Shown piece after piece: positions 6,048 to 7,007 of a stretch of 7,007 nucleotides of DNA (positions are counted from its first letter, which is position 1; the number at the start of each line of letters is the position of its first letter). Location of the stretch: NCBI GenBank assembly GCA_023389175.1, contig JAEWEW010000105.1, forward strand, positions 1-7,007, in the 5' to 3' direction. The notes under the pieces are model-generated. The model did no database searches. It was not told where the DNA came from and saw only the letters and a program-made list of their open reading frames with translations. The translations under genes were made by a program, and so were the position numbers. The stretch comes from Pseudomonadota bacterium (GTDB taxonomy: Bacteria > Pseudomonadota > Gammaproteobacteria > Burkholderiales > Burkholderiaceae_E).

Positions 6048-6875
6048 ATGATTGACGCACGTGAAGCAGTGATCGAGACCGCCTGGGAGTCGCGGGCCGA
6101 ACTCAACCCGCGCAATGCGGTGACCGAGGTGCGCCAGGCGGTCGATTCGGTGATCGACGATCTCGACGCCGGCCGCCTGCGCGTGGCGAGCCGCGGGGCC
6201 GACGGCGCCTGGACGGTGCATCAATGGGTCAAGAAGGCCGTGCTGCTGTCGTTCCGATTGGCGGACAACCAGCCGGTTTCCGGTGGCGACCTTCAGTTCT
6301 TCGACAAGGTGCCGACCAAGTTCGCCGGCATGGGGGCGGATGCCCTGGAGGCCGGGGGCTACCGGGTGGTCCCGCCTGCGGTCGCTCGCCGCGGGTCGTT
6401 CATCGGTCGCAACGTCGTGCTGATGCCCTCCTACGTCAATATCGGGGCGTACGTCGATGAGGGAACGATGGTCGACACCTGGGCCACGGTGGGTTCGTGC
6501 GCGCAGATCGGCAGGAACGTCCACCTCTCGGGCGGCGTCGGGATCGGCGGTGTGCTGGAGCCGCTGCAGGCCAATCCGACCATCATCGAGGACAACTGCT
6601 TCATCGGCGCGCGCTCGGAGGTCGTCGAAGGCGTGATCGTCGAGGAGAACTCGGTTTTGGCCATGGGCGTCTTCATCAGTCAATCGACCCGCATCTACGA
6701 GCGCGAGACCGGCCGGATCCACTACGGCAGGGTCCCCGCCGGCTCCGTCGTCGTGCCCGGCAGCCTGCCGTCTGCGGACGGCAAGTACAGCCTCGCGTGT
6801 GCGGTGATCGTCAAGCGGGTGGATGCCCGGACGCGGTCCAAGACCTCGATCAACGACCTGCTGCGGGGCGACTGA
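6048..6875 (+). CDS. dapD: 2,3,4,5-tetrahydropyridine-2,6-dicarboxylate N-succinyltransferase
   Basis: DapD transfers succinate from succinyl-CoA to tetrahydrodipicolinate, committing the cytosolic succinylase route to diaminopimelate and lysine; its product is the substrate of the DapC encoded upstream. The 275 residues match the usual family length of about 274. An alpha-helical N-terminal domain (1-100, with WVKKAVLLSFRL at 60-71) is followed by left-handed beta-helix hexapeptide repeats from about 105 to 215 (for example GSFIGRNVVL, VNIGAYVDEGTMVDTWATVG, VGIGGVLEP) and a C-terminal strand region ending KTSINDLLRGD. Asp143 in MVDTW and Glu191 in ARSEVVEG align with the acidic pair proposed as catalytic in this family. 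DapD acts as a trimer. The start at 6048 is supported by AGGAAG 7 nt upstream and the expected N-terminal helix. Nothing looks truncated. Confidence 0.97.
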   Translation: MIDAREAVIETAWESRAELNPRNAVTEVRQAVDSVIDDLDAGRLRVASRGADGAWTVHQWVKKAVLLSFRLADNQPVSGGDLQFFDKVPTKFAGMGADALEAGGYRVVPPAVARRGSFIGRNVVLMPSYVNIGAYVDEGTMVDTWATVGSCAQIGRNVHLSGGVGIGGVLEPLQANPTIIEDNCFIGARSEVVEGVIVEENSVLAMGVFISQSTRIYERETGRIHYGRVPAGSVVVPGSLPSADGKYSLACAVIVKRVDARTRSKTSINDLLRGD

Positions 6876-6930
6876 GCCGGCGAGCCGGCGACACGCTAGC
6901 CGCTGCGGGAGCGACACGGAGAACCCGACG

Positions 6931-7007
6931 ATGGCGATGGACAAGCTGCTGGAACTGATGGCGGAGAAGCGCGCCTCCGACCTGTTCATCACGGTCGGGT
7001 CGCCGAT
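6931..7007 (+). CDS. PilT/PilU-family type IV pilus retraction ATPase, N-terminal fragment
   Basis: Only the first 25 codons are in the window. They read MAMDKLLELMAEKRASDLFITVGSP, which fits the opening of PilT/PilU hexameric ATPases; the phrase LMxEKxxSDLFITxGxP is closer to PilU than to PilT. These cytosolic motors power pilin disassembly and twitching motility. GGAGAA at 6918-6923 lies 7 nt before the ATG at 6931, favouring it over the ATG at 6937. The gene follows dapD by 55 bp on the same strand with no terminator between, so it is probably co-transcribed. The Walker motifs are outside the window, so activity and the exact paralogue cannot be judged; pilU is the leading guess. Confidence 0.75.
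   Translation, partial: MAMDKLLELMAEKRASDLFITVGSP

Noticed and set aside
6876..6891. GCCGGCGA repeated twice after the dapD stop
   Set aside because: Two copies of a short GC palindrome in very GC-rich sequence are not distinguishable from chance, and no terminator structure with a T-tract follows.
6030..6992. A 320-codon minus-strand frame opposite dapD
   Set aside because: It is antisense to dapD, whose hexapeptide repeats and ribosome-binding site make it the real gene.

Overview
The window is a GC-rich stretch of ordinary bacterial chromosome. It most probably comes from a betaproteobacterium, or possibly a related gammaproteobacterial lineage that keeps Smc instead of MukB. The basis is the smc-zipA order, a short single-domain QueF, the DapC N-terminus of the proteobacterial type, and very strong G/C at third codon positions. 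Genus cannot be read from the sequence. No mobile element, CRISPR array, rRNA, tRNA or phage gene is visible.

Left half (1-4099, minus strand): a chromosome and division module. A complete smc with a GTG start encodes an 1183-residue condensin ATPase. About 106 bp downstream comes the start of a zipA-like gene, of which only 147 codons are inside the window. The smc-zipA spacer carries a competing set of inverted repeats and an AGGAGG motif with no start codon at the right distance.

Middle (4100-4227): a 128-bp divergent control region between smc and queF. It holds a perfect TATAAT box 12 nt before the queF ATG, a 9-bp-arm dyad, and a TTGACG on the smc strand. The queF message looks leaderless or nearly so.

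Right half (4228-7007, plus strand): queF (queuosine precursor reductase) overlaps dapC by 4 nt (ATGA). After a 156-bp spacer with two hairpins and a weak -10-like motif comes dapD, and then the first 77 bp of a PilT/PilU-type retraction ATPase gene. DapD and DapC catalyse consecutive steps of the succinylase branch of lysine/diaminopimelate synthesis: DapD succinylates tetrahydrodipicolinate and DapC transaminates the product. queF appears to be a passenger gene in this operon.

I did not find a new biological system. The points most worth a second look are the leaderless queF start inside overlapping divergent promoters, the alanine-rich QueF tail that runs into dapC, the alternative-hairpin spacer before zipA with its unclear start signal, and a pilus ATPase placed directly after dapD.
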